A stretch of DNA of 64,000 nucleotides, from positions 94,073,743 through 94,137,742 of the forward strand of contig NC_134839.1 of the NCBI RefSeq assembly GCF_965363235.1, written 5' to 3'. This document shows, piece by piece, positions 11,805-22,830 of this stretch. The stretch is from Mytilus galloprovincialis (taxonomy: Eukaryota > Mollusca > Bivalvia > Mytilida > Mytilidae). The translations under genes were made by a program, and so were the position numbers. Numbering within the stretch: the stretch's first letter is position 1; every line of letters begins with the position of its first letter. The notes under the pieces were generated by a model. That model was given only the letters and a program-made list of their open reading frames with translations. It did no database searches and was not told where the DNA came from.

Positions 11805-11886
11805 GCACAGGCACTTGTCTCAGAATTTTTTTTGTCTATATACCTTAATATATAGGATTTACTTTTTCTGAGACAAGTGCCTGTGC
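11805..11886. other. Perfect 21-bp stem hairpin next to the composite element
   Basis: gcacaggcacttgtctcaga(a) at 11805-11825 is exactly inverted at 11866-11886, with a 40-base AT-rich loop. It starts six bases beyond the outer edge of the 7971-11799 element. It may be a small foldback element of its own or an insertion hotspot. Confidence 0.8.
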
Positions 11887-12456
11887 CAAATGGGAAAGAC
11901 ACGAATCATGCAAAAAAAAAAAAAATAAAAAGATTTCGCAAGTCTACCAGTAATGTATTCAAAGTGAACATTAAGGTGTAATAGTGTTATACATAATTCG
12001 ATAATCAATAATTCAGTTATCGCCAAAACAGAATACATTAATGACGGAGGGAATAACTTATATTGTAGATTTACATACTAGTATGTCTTAAGAAATATAG
12101 GCAAAACATGACAAAAGGTTTTCTTCAATCACACATGTGAAATAAAGTTTAGCTATTTATTTCGAAAATCCATTTACGATTAAATCTTTTTACATAAAAA
12201 TATATATTAGGTACTTCTATTCATGTAAAAGTGAATTGAATCGTATATGCATTATATCAATCAAAATATGTGTTGTGAAATTATTATCAGCAAAGCTTTT
12301 GTGTAATAAACTTTAATAAAAAGAGTAAAACTAAATGGAAAACCTAAGAAGCATTGTATTTTTACACAAGTAACCATGTAACCAAGCATTATACAAGACA
12401 ACAAGAATAAAGATCGAAAGAACTGTAATTTTGATTATGCATGACTGAATAATATA

Positions 12457-12605
12457 AGTTATCTACGTTCATATCCGTAGATATGGATATTTTAACACCC
12501 TGAAGTACCCCAGTACACCATGAGGCCCGCTCAGATATGACACAAAAGACAATATATGTATCTTCGTGGCTGGCCTCCTCAGATATGACTTGAAAAAACA
12601 ATATA
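12457..12605. repeat. Single arm of a palindromic MITE plus a local duplication
   Basis: ttatctacgttcatatccgt, then agatatggatattttaacac, at 12457-12500 is nearly the left arm of the palindromic element at 26076-26213, but no right arm follows. Downstream, ctcagatatgac followed by acaatatatgta occurs twice (about 12529 and 12578), a local duplication of roughly 50 bp. Confidence 0.7.
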
Positions 12606-12609
12606 TGTA

Positions 12610-15600
12610 ATACTTAAATAAGTCCAAGAAGCGGGAACTTTAAAACTATTCTGGTCTAGGAAACAACGCATCTTTGAAATATTTCAAATTGTATCTCTGG
12701 TAATAAGATATGTGCATAGAATTCCAATCAGATTAGTAAACATTATAAAATATCTGTTTTGTCAACGGTCCATTTTATTTCTGTTTTATAATGATTAATA
12801 AAATGGGTAGTCACTATTTCAGTTCTCTCCTTGACAATATAGTTATTCGATCGTCGAGACCCGTTCGATCATTATATCATGTTTATTTCAGCTGAAAAGG
12901 CTTATTTCACAGAGTCGGATGTTAATTTTAAATAACTTTTTATTATATAATCAACAGGTCCGAGACCACAATTATTTCGTAGTGCATTTCTTTTAGAACA
13001 CAAATGAAATTCAAAAAAATCCCACCTGCGCTTTCTCAATGAAATTTTTACAGTGTGTTGAAATACTTTTGGGACAAATTATATCAAAATTATAGAAAAC
13101 TTCATCGGCTCTAACTCAAAATATGGACAATTTTATGTTTAGGGCGTCTTGAAATCTTTTGACAGCTTCCGAAGTGCTTATTTTAACCTTTTTCAGCTGG
13201 ACCAAATCACTACTTTCCTTTAAAATTCGGAACCCAATTTTTTTTACAGTGTAATTTCACCCCCTTCTTGCAATTTGACGCATTAAACATGGAGAAATAA
13301 ATTAGGAAGGGGTATAAAAATTAATGGCAAGTAACCCACTGTCAACACTAGGGACTATATTCGTGGACCAACATGCCTATTTAAGACTTGATAGCAGGTC
13401 GGTTCGTGGTAACTCTTATCAATTCAAAATTTAAAAAAGTTTTGAATTTTTTATTTTTTTTAAATTTTGATCAACGTTTTAAATTATCAAAATTTCACCA
13501 TGGTACATGGAATTATTTTAGTCAGACATTTGTATTGAAAAAATTCAGAATTTATTTGGTATTTTTCTCAATGACAGTCGACTACGTGCCTATATTTTTT
13601 CAACCAAACATAAATTCAGTTGTTTTTTTGAAGAAAAAAAATCCTGAATAATTCTGTAATGTTTTTAGTTCAGCTTTATTGTCTTTATACAAGGTCTTTA
13701 TCTTGAGCTTTTAAAGTAAATTCTTGATGACTGTCTTTTAAAAGTTTTAACCTTTTTGTTATCTTCATTTTTTTTATTAACGTATTTTCTGAATTTTATA
13801 CGACGAACTGTCAATACTTGTAAGTCCAATTAAGCTCCATTATCAACAACACATAAACTATGTGGCAACTTAGGGATACAAAAGATCAGCCATATTTCAT
13901 TCTGTTTTGTATTTTTAGTGGATGGTATTCAGAACAATTTGTTATCGAACGAAAACACACACTCACACACACACGATATTTATTTTTCTCATTTGTAGCA
14001 GGTAGAAGTCAAGAAATGCGCTACATTGTCTTTTAAGGATATTTATATTGATCACTCTTTAAGATTCACGTTCCAGTGATTGTGATTGATTTCACATTTA
14101 TTTCAGAGATCCGTTGCACGATTCTTTATACACACCAAAGTGCTTCAAATCAGAATCAGAACGATCTTTTATTGCTTGGTACATCCCATTTCTATCTCTA
14201 TTCAACGTCAAGGAAAGTCATTTCTTTCCGCAAAATATTGGTTACATCCTAGATATTATTGAATCAATGTATAGATAGGTGACTATAAATCTAATTTGAT
14301 TTAAAATTTTCTCATTAACTACACAGATATTGACTTGTCTGGTAAGTATCAAATTTACCGTTAAGATAGTTAAAATTTCTATCAAAGCAATTTATACATT
14401 ATGATTTTGATAGGATATTGAAAACGTGAAATATAATATTTCAACTTCAATAAAAATGTCATTAATTAAGGAAAACATACTAGTAGTTGAAACCTAACAG
14501 TTGACTTCTTCGGTAAGTTCATTTGTTTTACACGTTTTTTTCTTTTTCTTTTCTTCATTCATTTGATTGCTGCGTCATTCATGTATACATACAAAGGTAT
14601 AGAAAGGCAATTTTCAAAAAGAATTGTTTTCCTATAATGTCAGGCGATGTTACTGCTATAATAAGGGAGTTACTTCATTGCATAATATGCTTTCTTTTTT
14701 CCAATAACAGAGAGAAGTTATAAGTGGTGACATAGTGATACTTGTTATTTGGTAAGGATGAGTTATATTCAGTGATGTTGAATCGATGTTACAATTTTTT
14801 GAAATGATATTGAATCGATGTAACTATTTTTCTTCTGTGGAGGATAACTAAGATGATAGTTGGTTCATTGTAAAAGATATATAAGATGATGTTTAGTTTA
14901 TTGTTAACAATTCTAAATAAGTTATTCTTGTTTTATTGTGAAAGATTGTATTAGGTGGTCTTTTAAAATAATTGTTATCAAAAATATTTAAAATTCGATT
15001 ATACTTAGTCTAAATAAAATATATGTTTTACAAAATTTGATAAAAAAAAATCATAATTCTATTCCATTCTGCACAACATGATTTCACACCCAAATGACAA
15101 TAGGTGTTGTAGCCTATGTCATAAGCTGTAGAGGTTCAATTACCCATACATTTTGTGCTTTGTATTTGTTATACGACAATGACCATTGTTCAATTCAACA
15201 AATATTTTTAAATTCTTATGTGTCAATGACAGAGCATGAATACCGACCTTGATGTCTTTTAAAGTGAACTTCTACTATTTATGGGTCGAATTTGGTCAAC
15301 AAAGCATTTCACAATGGAAAGCATTTTATCGCTGAATTTCCTTTCATTTTATCTAAAACTTGATTCTCATAAATATAGGTGTTTTGCATATAAAGAAGGC
15401 AAATCACAAACATATTACAAATATTCCCTGTGATGTTTTCAAAACTAAAAATAATGTAATTTGGATAGCTGCGGAAAATATTTAAAAGTTAAATGTCCAA
15501 CACAATATATGCATTGACAAAACAGATAAAAAGTTGAAATAGGTTTACCACGGTTAAATTGAATATTCGTTTTAACAGTAAATCAATACAAAAATTAAAA

Positions 15601-16440
15601 CATTAATGTGCTAACGAGTTGTTACTTGTTGATAGTCATCCTTATAGTAAAAACATTAAGATCCGAGTTCAGTTCAGTTAACTTATATTCTATACATAAT
15701 TTTTCAAATACCTCATGCAGTTTCTTTGAACTATTTTTATCTGATAAATGCAAAGTCATTTAATATTTGTTATATTATACGATAATTAAGTTTTTTTTTT
15801 CTAAATTGTAAAATTAATTGAATTGCAATAGTAACATTAACCTGAACGATTACCTAAACGACCCTTAAATGGATTATGGTTGATTGTTGTTATAATTGAC
15901 TTTTAAATGCAAAAATGGCTCGACTTTCTTCACAGTAGTTAAACATAATTCATAATACCTTAATAAAAGTATCGATCAGAATTGATAAAATGAGTTTTAT
16001 TCTATTGCATGGTGAACAATAACATGGTTACATTATATTAAGATATTTGGAAAGTATCTTCAAGAGATTACAACATCTGTATTGTGCATTTACACCAATA
16101 ATTGAAAAGTTTGCGTTAAGATTTAAAAAAAAAATGATTTTAAATCCTTGTTAACATGTATTTTGCTTAAATGACTCAATTCATGATTGTCACATCATTT
16201 TACAACTCGCATTTATCATCATAGAGTAAACATTTTATAAGAGTCATTTTGTCGTTTTTGGTAGTAACTGCCAATGTTACTAATACTCTTTGGTATTCCA
16301 ATTACGCTCAAATAATTATACACATACTGTAAAACCATTTGATTATCTTAAATGGTCACCAGACTAATATTTTAAGAGATTATTTAACACAATAATATTG
16401 ATTATGTGTATTATCTATATTTTACGACAGACAAAAACAA
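12610..16440. other. Gene-free stretch
   Basis: AT-rich sequence with a short CA microsatellite (about 13951-13974). The open frames at 13388-13651 and 14523-14723 translate to low-complexity F/L/K/N-rich peptides with no motif. I see no convincing exon, RNA gene or mobile element with clear ends. Confidence 0.55.
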
Positions 16441-16449
16441 GTAATTTGC

Positions 16450-16860
16450 AACACACAATTGCTAATGTTCTTTGTCTATATGCCTTTTTGTCCTTCTTTG
16501 TTACATATTTGTTTGTTTTTATAGTGATTTAGATTATAATACAATGTTGACTGCTGTATCCCTATTTTTGATATTTTACCTATTATGTCTGTTAATTCGT
16601 TTTGCTCACACACCGTTGTCAATATTATGGAATTTGATGCGACTGTCATACATCTGAGAGGTTTAGCTAGATATAAAACCTGGTTTTATCCACCGTTTTC
16701 TACATAAGAAAATGTCTGTACCAAGTAAGGAATATGACAGTTGTTATCCATTCGTTTGATGTGTTTGAGCTTTTGATATTGCCATTTGATAAGGGACTTC
16801 CTTGTTTAATTTTCCTTAGAATTCAGTATTTTTTGTGATTTTACTTTTTACTGTGTTACA
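16450..16860 (+). repeat. Dispersed repeat, long copy (mussel-type, widely repeated)
   Basis: The block from about 16690 contains tgtaccaagtaaggaatatg, ccattcgtttgatgtgttt, gccatttgataagggacttc and a gttcagtatttttgtgatttt-like end. The same string recurs at 20530-20715 (-), 27222-27300 (-), 30033-30175, 33455-33560 and 51923-52062. The 61-codon frame at 16472-16657 inside the 5' part belongs to the repeat and is not treated as a gene. It may be the 3' tail of a retrotransposon; the class is not determined. Confidence 0.75.
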
Positions 16861-16944
16861 ACTCTAGATAAATCCAACTAGATAAGGCATTGCCCGAATA
16901 ACAAAAACTACATTTTTATAAAGATTATTTGGATGAGTGGTACA

Positions 16945-17312
16945 AACTCGTGTGTTCCGAAGGAGTGAGCAGATATTGCTCCAAAAACATGCGACTTATA
17001 CTCAGGTGCTCCGAAAGAGTGAGCTAGTCGTAATTAACCAACGAAACCCATCTTGTTACTCAGGTGCACCGAAAGAATAAGCAGATCTTGCTCCACTAAC
17101 AGCATTCGTTTTGTTACTCAGGTGCTTCGAAAGAATAATGATTGCTCCATTAACGGCTTCCGTCTTGTTACTCAGGTGCTCCGAAAGAGTTAAGCCTATC
17201 TTGCTCCACTAACAGCTTCCGTCATGTTATAAATGAGATCCGAAAAAGTAAGCCGATCTTGCTCAATAACGGTATCTGTCTTGTTACTCTGGTACTCCGA
17301 AAGAGTATGTAG
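16945..17312 (+). repeat. Degenerate minisatellite, about 60-65 bp period, six copies
   Basis: The phrase ggtgctccgaaagagtaagc, then agatcttgctccactaacag and cttccgtcttgttactca, recurs with changes about six times. A related but shorter version is near 63725-63840. From memory, this unit accompanies the 3' end of a common mussel retroelement whose tail is also seen at 54858-55045 and 55570-55740. Confidence 0.75.
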
Positions 17313-17399
17313 TTGTTGTTGGTTCATACCTGTCATTTTTTTCGTATTTTTTTTGGTTATACATGTAAATTGATTCGTTATTATTTTCTCAATTGAATT

Positions 17400-17830
17400 G
17401 TTTTATATATGTCATGTCGGTCCTTTTAATAGCTGACCAGAAGGTATGGGTTTTTCCTCATTTTTGAAGTACATACTGTTGCCTTTAATTTCTTACATCA
17501 ACATCATTTGAACTTTGTTGGATGGTTCTCATTGGCAATCATACTACATCTCCTTATTTTTTTATTCATTTGTCCAAGTTTAATAAAATCATGAACGGTC
17601 AAGTACATGTATTTGACGTCAAAAATATTAAAAGAGGATGTGGTATGATTGCGAATGAGAGAACTCTTCACAAGAGACCAAATGACACAGAATTTAACAA
17701 CTATGGATCACCGTACGACCTCCAACAATGAGCAAATCCCATACCGCATAATCAGCTATAAAAGGTCCCGAAATGACAAATTTAATGTGAAATAATTCAA
17801 ACGAGAAAACCTACGGTCTAATTAATGTAC
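17400..17830. repeat. Inverted pair of one dispersed repeat
   Basis: Right copy (17636-17830): gatgtggtatgattgcgaat, then gagacc-aaatgacacag, aacaactatgg, cccata-cgcataatcagc. Left copy (about 17400-17565) is the same family inverted (aatagctgacc, attggcaatcatactacatc). A close forward copy lies at 63150-63310, and shorter copies at 49075-49215 (inverted) and about 2165-2220. The open frame 17522-17731 crosses this junction and is not a gene. Confidence 0.75.
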
Positions 17831-18649
17831 AAAAAATATGTGAAAAATACATACAGAATGTGGCGAGGTTAAACATGTTAACGGAATCCCAACCTCCCCT
17901 AACCTGGGATAGTGGTGTACCAGTAAGAACGAACTTGAAAAAGGCTTAACTCATCACATGGATCTAAATAGAAATACATCTAACAAAAACACAGAGTAGA
18001 CGTATACGGGTACTTGTAAATACACACAACAAAAAGACAAAAAGTACAGATCTGAGAGAATTCGCAGACAGTTACTGACAGCCAATAACAACTTATAAAA
18101 AAATATGCATCTAAGTCTAAATTGTATAGATTATTGGGTTTTCTAACCATTAATGTCGTAAACATATCTATCTACCATATGTAAATATCTAACTCGTCCC
18201 AGGTCTACGGGTACAATATCCATGACTTAAGAATTCGGCTTATATAGTCCATTTTATGTCAGTATTTTAATACTATTAATCCTCAACAGAATAAATAAAA
18301 CATGCCTGTTTGTAGATATCAATGTCAGATACTTGAATGTAGGTTGTCAAACAATACTACTGTTAAAAATAAGCCTGATTGCATATCTTTTTTGAGAAGT
18401 TTTCTAGGTGATTAATTTTGTTTGATTTGTTTGACATGCATTCATAGTGTTTTAACAAAGGTTAGGTAGTTAAGATTAGGAATCTGTCTTTTGTATTCCG
18501 ATCTTATGCAGTGTTTATATATCACCTATATAGTCTTAATTCAACATCTTCTCTTTAAATGCTATATTTTTAGGATACCAGGCCTACTCCTCTAGCCGCA
18601 CAAGCTCTATGATCTTATCATATATTCTTTCATTTCTCATTTTATTATT

Positions 18650-18712
18650 TGTTCATTCCTTCCTTCCTATCTTCATTTATTCGTTCATTCACTCGTTCGT
18701 TCGTTTATTTAA
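18650..18712. repeat. ttcattc/gttcgttc simple repeat
   Basis: Degenerate 4-mer and 8-mer repeats (ttcc, ttcattca, cgttcgttcg) with no associated feature. Confidence 0.7.
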
Positions 18713-18881
18713 TATCAATGGTCATATTTAAGTAAGACATTCAACTTCAGCATACTTTATGCAACAGACACACACAATTTTTAAATAATGATTATTAGTG
18801 AACTCAAATAATAGAAAACAAAAAATAAAATAGCACATATATGAAAAAAAGTATATTTGTATACATCAGTCAATAAAGGAG

Positions 18882-19597
18882 ATTATTCTATATTGGAATT
18901 ATTTTAGTAGGTTTCTCTATATGAATTGGATTTTGAATAAAAAAGCATATTCACCTGAGAAAGTGTTATTCACCGCGCTAAACGTCACGCGCTTTTACAT
19001 GCAACGTTATGGTAAAATGTTTCGTGTAAAAATTTGTTTTGGTATATGTTTGTCATTAAATACATTTTCTTTTCTCGGAATATGGAATAAAACAATTACT
19101 GTCTTTTGTTTCGGTAAATATGGGGTTTTATTGACTTTTGAAAAACTGATATTCACTTCGGCCGTCGGCCTCAGTGAATATCTTTTTTTCAAAAGTCAAT
19201 AAAACCGCATATTTACCTCATCAAAAGACAGTAATTGTATATTATTCTATATTGGTATTATTTTAGTAGGTTTCTCTATATGAATTGCATTTTGAATAAA
19301 AAAGTATATTCACCTGAGAAAGTGTTATTCACCGCGCTAAACGTCACGCGCTTTTACATGCAACGTTATGGTAAAATGTTTCGTGTAAAATTAGTTTTGG
19401 TATATGTTTGTCATTAAATACATTTTCCTTTCTCGGAATATGGAATAAAACAATTACTGTCTTTTGTTTCGGTAAATATGGGGTTTAATTGACTTTTGAA
19501 AAACTGATATTCACTTCGGCCGTCGGCCTCAGTGAATATCAGTTTTTCAAAAGTCAATAAAACCGCATATTTACCTCATCAAAAGACAGTAATTGTA
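18882..19597. repeat. Tandem duplication of a ~358-bp unit containing a long palindrome
   Basis: Two nearly identical copies (18882-19240 and 19241-19597) each carry a long imperfect palindrome (19092-19238 and 19450-19596) with arms of about 72 bases closing on GGCCGTCGGCC. Arm motifs include actgtcttttg, ggtaaatatg, attgacttttgaaaaac and gatattcact. The open frames at 18921-19202, 19007-19192 and 19235-19417 arise from it. The foldback is probably a MITE; the outer 200 bp were duplicated with it. It lies about 270 bp upstream of the globin start. Confidence 0.9.
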
Positions 19598-19813
19598 TAA
19601 TATACAAACGTCCATACTATTTGTAAAGTTCTCAATCCCCTTGAACCGATAAATCCATGTGACCATTGAACATTTGACATCAGTTCTTTAAATATTTACT
19701 AGGACGAAAAGAGGAAAACATTTAAAATCAACTACAACTAATGAACCATTGACAAGGTCGACTAGGTGAAAAACATTAGTATGTGGTTGTAATAATTCAA
19801 TGTATTCTCTTCT

Positions 19814-19820
19814 TTTATAA
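19814..19820 (+). promoter_or_regulatory. Candidate TATA box of the complete globin gene
   Basis: TTTATAA (inside cttttataagg) lies 44 bases upstream of the globin start codon at 19864. Spacing is plausible for a short leader, but the motif is common in AT-rich DNA. Confidence 0.35.
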
Positions 19821-19863
19821 GGAAAGATGGAACATTAATAAACAGCGAGGACTACTCCAAACA

Positions 19864-22559
19864 ATGTCGGACGGTAAATATATATTCAATTTATTTTAAA
19901 GGACAATTTGTTTATGATTTAGAAGTTTTGTAGAGTTTAGTTACTTTTCTGCACTGATTTTTACTAATCTGTTGATCGAGATAAAAGATCGGGGACTGGT
20001 TATTAAACAATCCCTTTCAGCCTTGTTTCGGGGGTGGTGGGTTGGGGTTTACAGAATACAAAATCATGCCCCTAAAAAAAACAGAATGGAGAAAATAAGT
20101 TAAATTTTTTTTTAGAGAAAATACGCTTTGAAAAAGAAGGGCAAACAAATACAGAATAGAAAAATGGCATAAGAAATTGAAGAAATATAAAAATAAAGCC
20201 CCAGACCTTCGTTCATTTGCCTGTCTCAAATAAGTTGAAATAATGAATCTATAAAATGTTGTATTTGTTTATATCTTATTGTTGTTTAAAGAATTAAAGA
20301 ATTTGGGGTTGATGCCAGATCATTGAAAGACTATTGTTGAAACCATCTGCTGTTTTTTAATACTAGTTATTTGTTGGTTTTACTACATGTCTCTTTGACG
20401 TTTACAATCATTCAACGTCTATAAACATTTTTCATTTTCAAAAATTGTTACATTCTTGTGATGGAAATACGTTAGCGATGCTCTTAAGTTTTTAGTACAT
20501 TGTGAACATTTATTTAAAACAATAATCTATCATTAGAGCAGTAAGGACGATGAAAATAATGTGTAGATAAAAAGAACAGTGTTATGAAAAGTAAAATCAC
20601 AAAAATACTGAACCCAGAGGAAAATCCAATCGGAAAGTCCATAATCACATGGCAAAATCAAATGACAAAACACATCAAAAACGAATGGACAAGAACTGTC
20701 ATATTCCTGACTGTTACATATATAATTTATCATTTAAAGCATTGAAATAATTTAACATTGGCTTGTAAAGTAAATGTTAGCCCAAATATAAGCAAAAAGT
20801 GCGATAAATTAAATGTAATTAGCTTATTATTATTGTACCATTTCCGTTTGCCTTGTAGGTTTTCTTGGTATGACCGATGATACTAAGTCCAGTATAAAGA
20901 AAACATGGGCCAATTTTTCAGAAAAACAAGAAGACATGTATGAGCTTGGGATTCCAATGTTCGAAAAGTAAACTTTCCATTATACCATTTTTTTTATAAG
21001 GTCTTTGTATACATTATGATTAAAACCATTTATCTACTAGTTAGTAATGCTACATGATTATAAAATGTCTTCAATTAAATATGCAAATTATTGACTAGGC
21101 GTTAAATCAAATGAGAGGAGGGGTGGTTCAAATGAGTTTTAGTGTTATTATCTGGCGTTAACCCTAAAGTTTCCGAAATAAGCGGTGGAAATAAGCATAC
21201 GATGACTTACCATGAAACATATAATACATTTTACATACTTGTGTATGTTAAGACGTGATCAGTATAGTTCAAATCTTTTACCATATAGCCATATATATAG
21301 ATAACACAAACTATAAGCAATTTTGTTTTTATCAAATACTTTCGAATGTGAATAAAATTCAAATCAAAGATAATACAGTTGTTTCATTTCAAATTTCAAA
21401 AAGGAACAAAATGAATTTATCATGGTACATTACAACATATATTTTAGGTTATTTGAACTAAAACCTGAAACAAAGAAACTATTTCATTTTGATGAGACTA
21501 ACCCGGAGAGGTGGGCGAAAGTAAAGGCCCATGTTAAACTATTATTTGATACAATGGGCTTTTCAATCAGTATGATTGACGATCAGGCAGCAGTGACACC
21601 CATAATTGTAGACCTAGGTACCAGACATTTTTACTATGGAGTAAACCAGAATTTCTACCTCGTAAGTTTAGCTTCAAAATAGGTGTTACAATCATGAATG
21701 TTTATGCAAATAGACCGATCGAGAAAGATAGTAATGATAAGAATATAATTACTGTTAAGCGTTGTATTTCACCTACATTATTATAAGAGACATTTTGTTA
21801 AACAATAACGATTAATATTAAAGATGGTAACAGCTAAAATCAGAACTAACTAATGACATCTCATTTAAACGAAAATAAATAAATCAAAATAACGAAAACT
21901 TTGAGAGAAATTTGAGATACAAACACCTAAAAAATTAGAATTGTTGACCAAATAACGAAATCTTTGCATATACATTTATATGAAACTATGGGAATTCATT
22001 AATATTGGATTGTATAAATTGATGTTACAAAATTTCAAAATGTAACCTTTATTTCTCACCAGAGATGTAATATAAGAAGAAATATTCTGGAAACGTTAGA
22101 AACCTAACACTAAAATATACTTAAATATGTACCTTTTCAAAACATTAACTCTAGCTTCTCAGGAAAAAATATTTTTATAAGTAATGCTCGAACTATTTCA
22201 GGCAATATCTATCTTGGATGATCTTTTGTTATTTAAGGGACTTTATAACATTATTATATGATTTGTATGATATATCACAGTATAAGAGTAAATAATTTTA
22301 AAGCTTTGTAGCATCTTTGTTTATTCATTTCTATGTTGCATTAATTATGTGATATTGATGAACAATTGAAAAGTGTACTTTTTAATGAACCTGAAACTGT
22401 TTTATTATCTAGGTATTTGGCGAATGCCTTGTCCATGCCATTACCGTAGCTCTTGGTGACAGCTTTACCGAAGAAGATAAGACAGCATTTATGACATTCT
22501 ATCACTGGATTGGGGGATGCATTGTAAAAGGAATGTCAATTGAGTCTTATAAAAAATAA
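19864..22559 (+). CDS. Globin, complete, 4 coding exons (about 159 residues)
   Basis: Coding exons are 19864-19873, 20859-20967, 21448-21661 and 22413-22559, all with GT/AG borders and matching phases. The protein starts MSDGFLGMTDDTKSSIKKTW and ends ESYKK. By alignment from memory with neuroglobin-type proteins, Phe52 (KKLFHF) is CD1, His68 (VKAHVKLLF) is the distal E7 histidine and His100 (LGTRHFYYGV) is the proximal F8 histidine, so haem binding is expected. The second and third introns fall in phase 2 at B12.2 and phase 0 at G7.0, the conserved globin positions; the first, after codon 3, is extra. No signal peptide is seen, so it is probably intracellular, serving oxygen binding or sensing. 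Exon 4 is 74% identical to that of the globin ending at 490. Subfamily is not assigned. Confidence 0.9.
20530..20715 (-). repeat. Dispersed repeat copy in globin intron 1
   Basis: Inverted copy of the 16690-16850 family (aaaatcacaaaaatactgaac, aaagtccataatcacatggc, gacaagaactgtcatattcc, each split by variable bases). The minus-strand open frame 20533-20733 is this repeat. Confidence 0.75.
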
Positions 22560-22824
22560 ACAAAACTGATATTACAAGAACCTTTCGTTTGATATTAACA
22601 TATGATAGCAATACACAGACAACACCATTACCTTATCATTGTATTATAATTGATTACCATCAAGCATTTTTATATAAAAGAAAATAATTTGTATATAAAC
22701 TACATCATCTAACTTCATCTTACTTTTGCAATATACATATCCTAACTTTGCTTGAAGGAAAAATTTATGTTACAAATATTTATAAAAATGTGTTGATGTG
22801 CAATATATTCTATTTTATTACAGA

Positions 22825-22830
22825 AATAAA
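22825..22830 (+). promoter_or_regulatory. Poly(A) signal of the complete globin gene
   Basis: AATAAA 265 bases after the stop codon, followed by a T-rich tract (tgttttttttatattt), as expected for a 3' end. Confidence 0.5.

Noticed and set aside
13388-13651. 87-codon frame
   Set aside because: Low-complexity, F/L/K/N-rich translation from AT-rich DNA, with no motif and no splice support.
16472-16657. 61-codon hydrophobic frame
   Set aside because: It lies within a dispersed repeat block. A peptide from a repeat tail is the simpler explanation, and no splice or promoter evidence was seen.
18921-19417. Paired frames of 60-93 codons with the same N-terminal peptide
   Set aside because: They are the two copies of a tandem duplication and include one arm of a palindrome.
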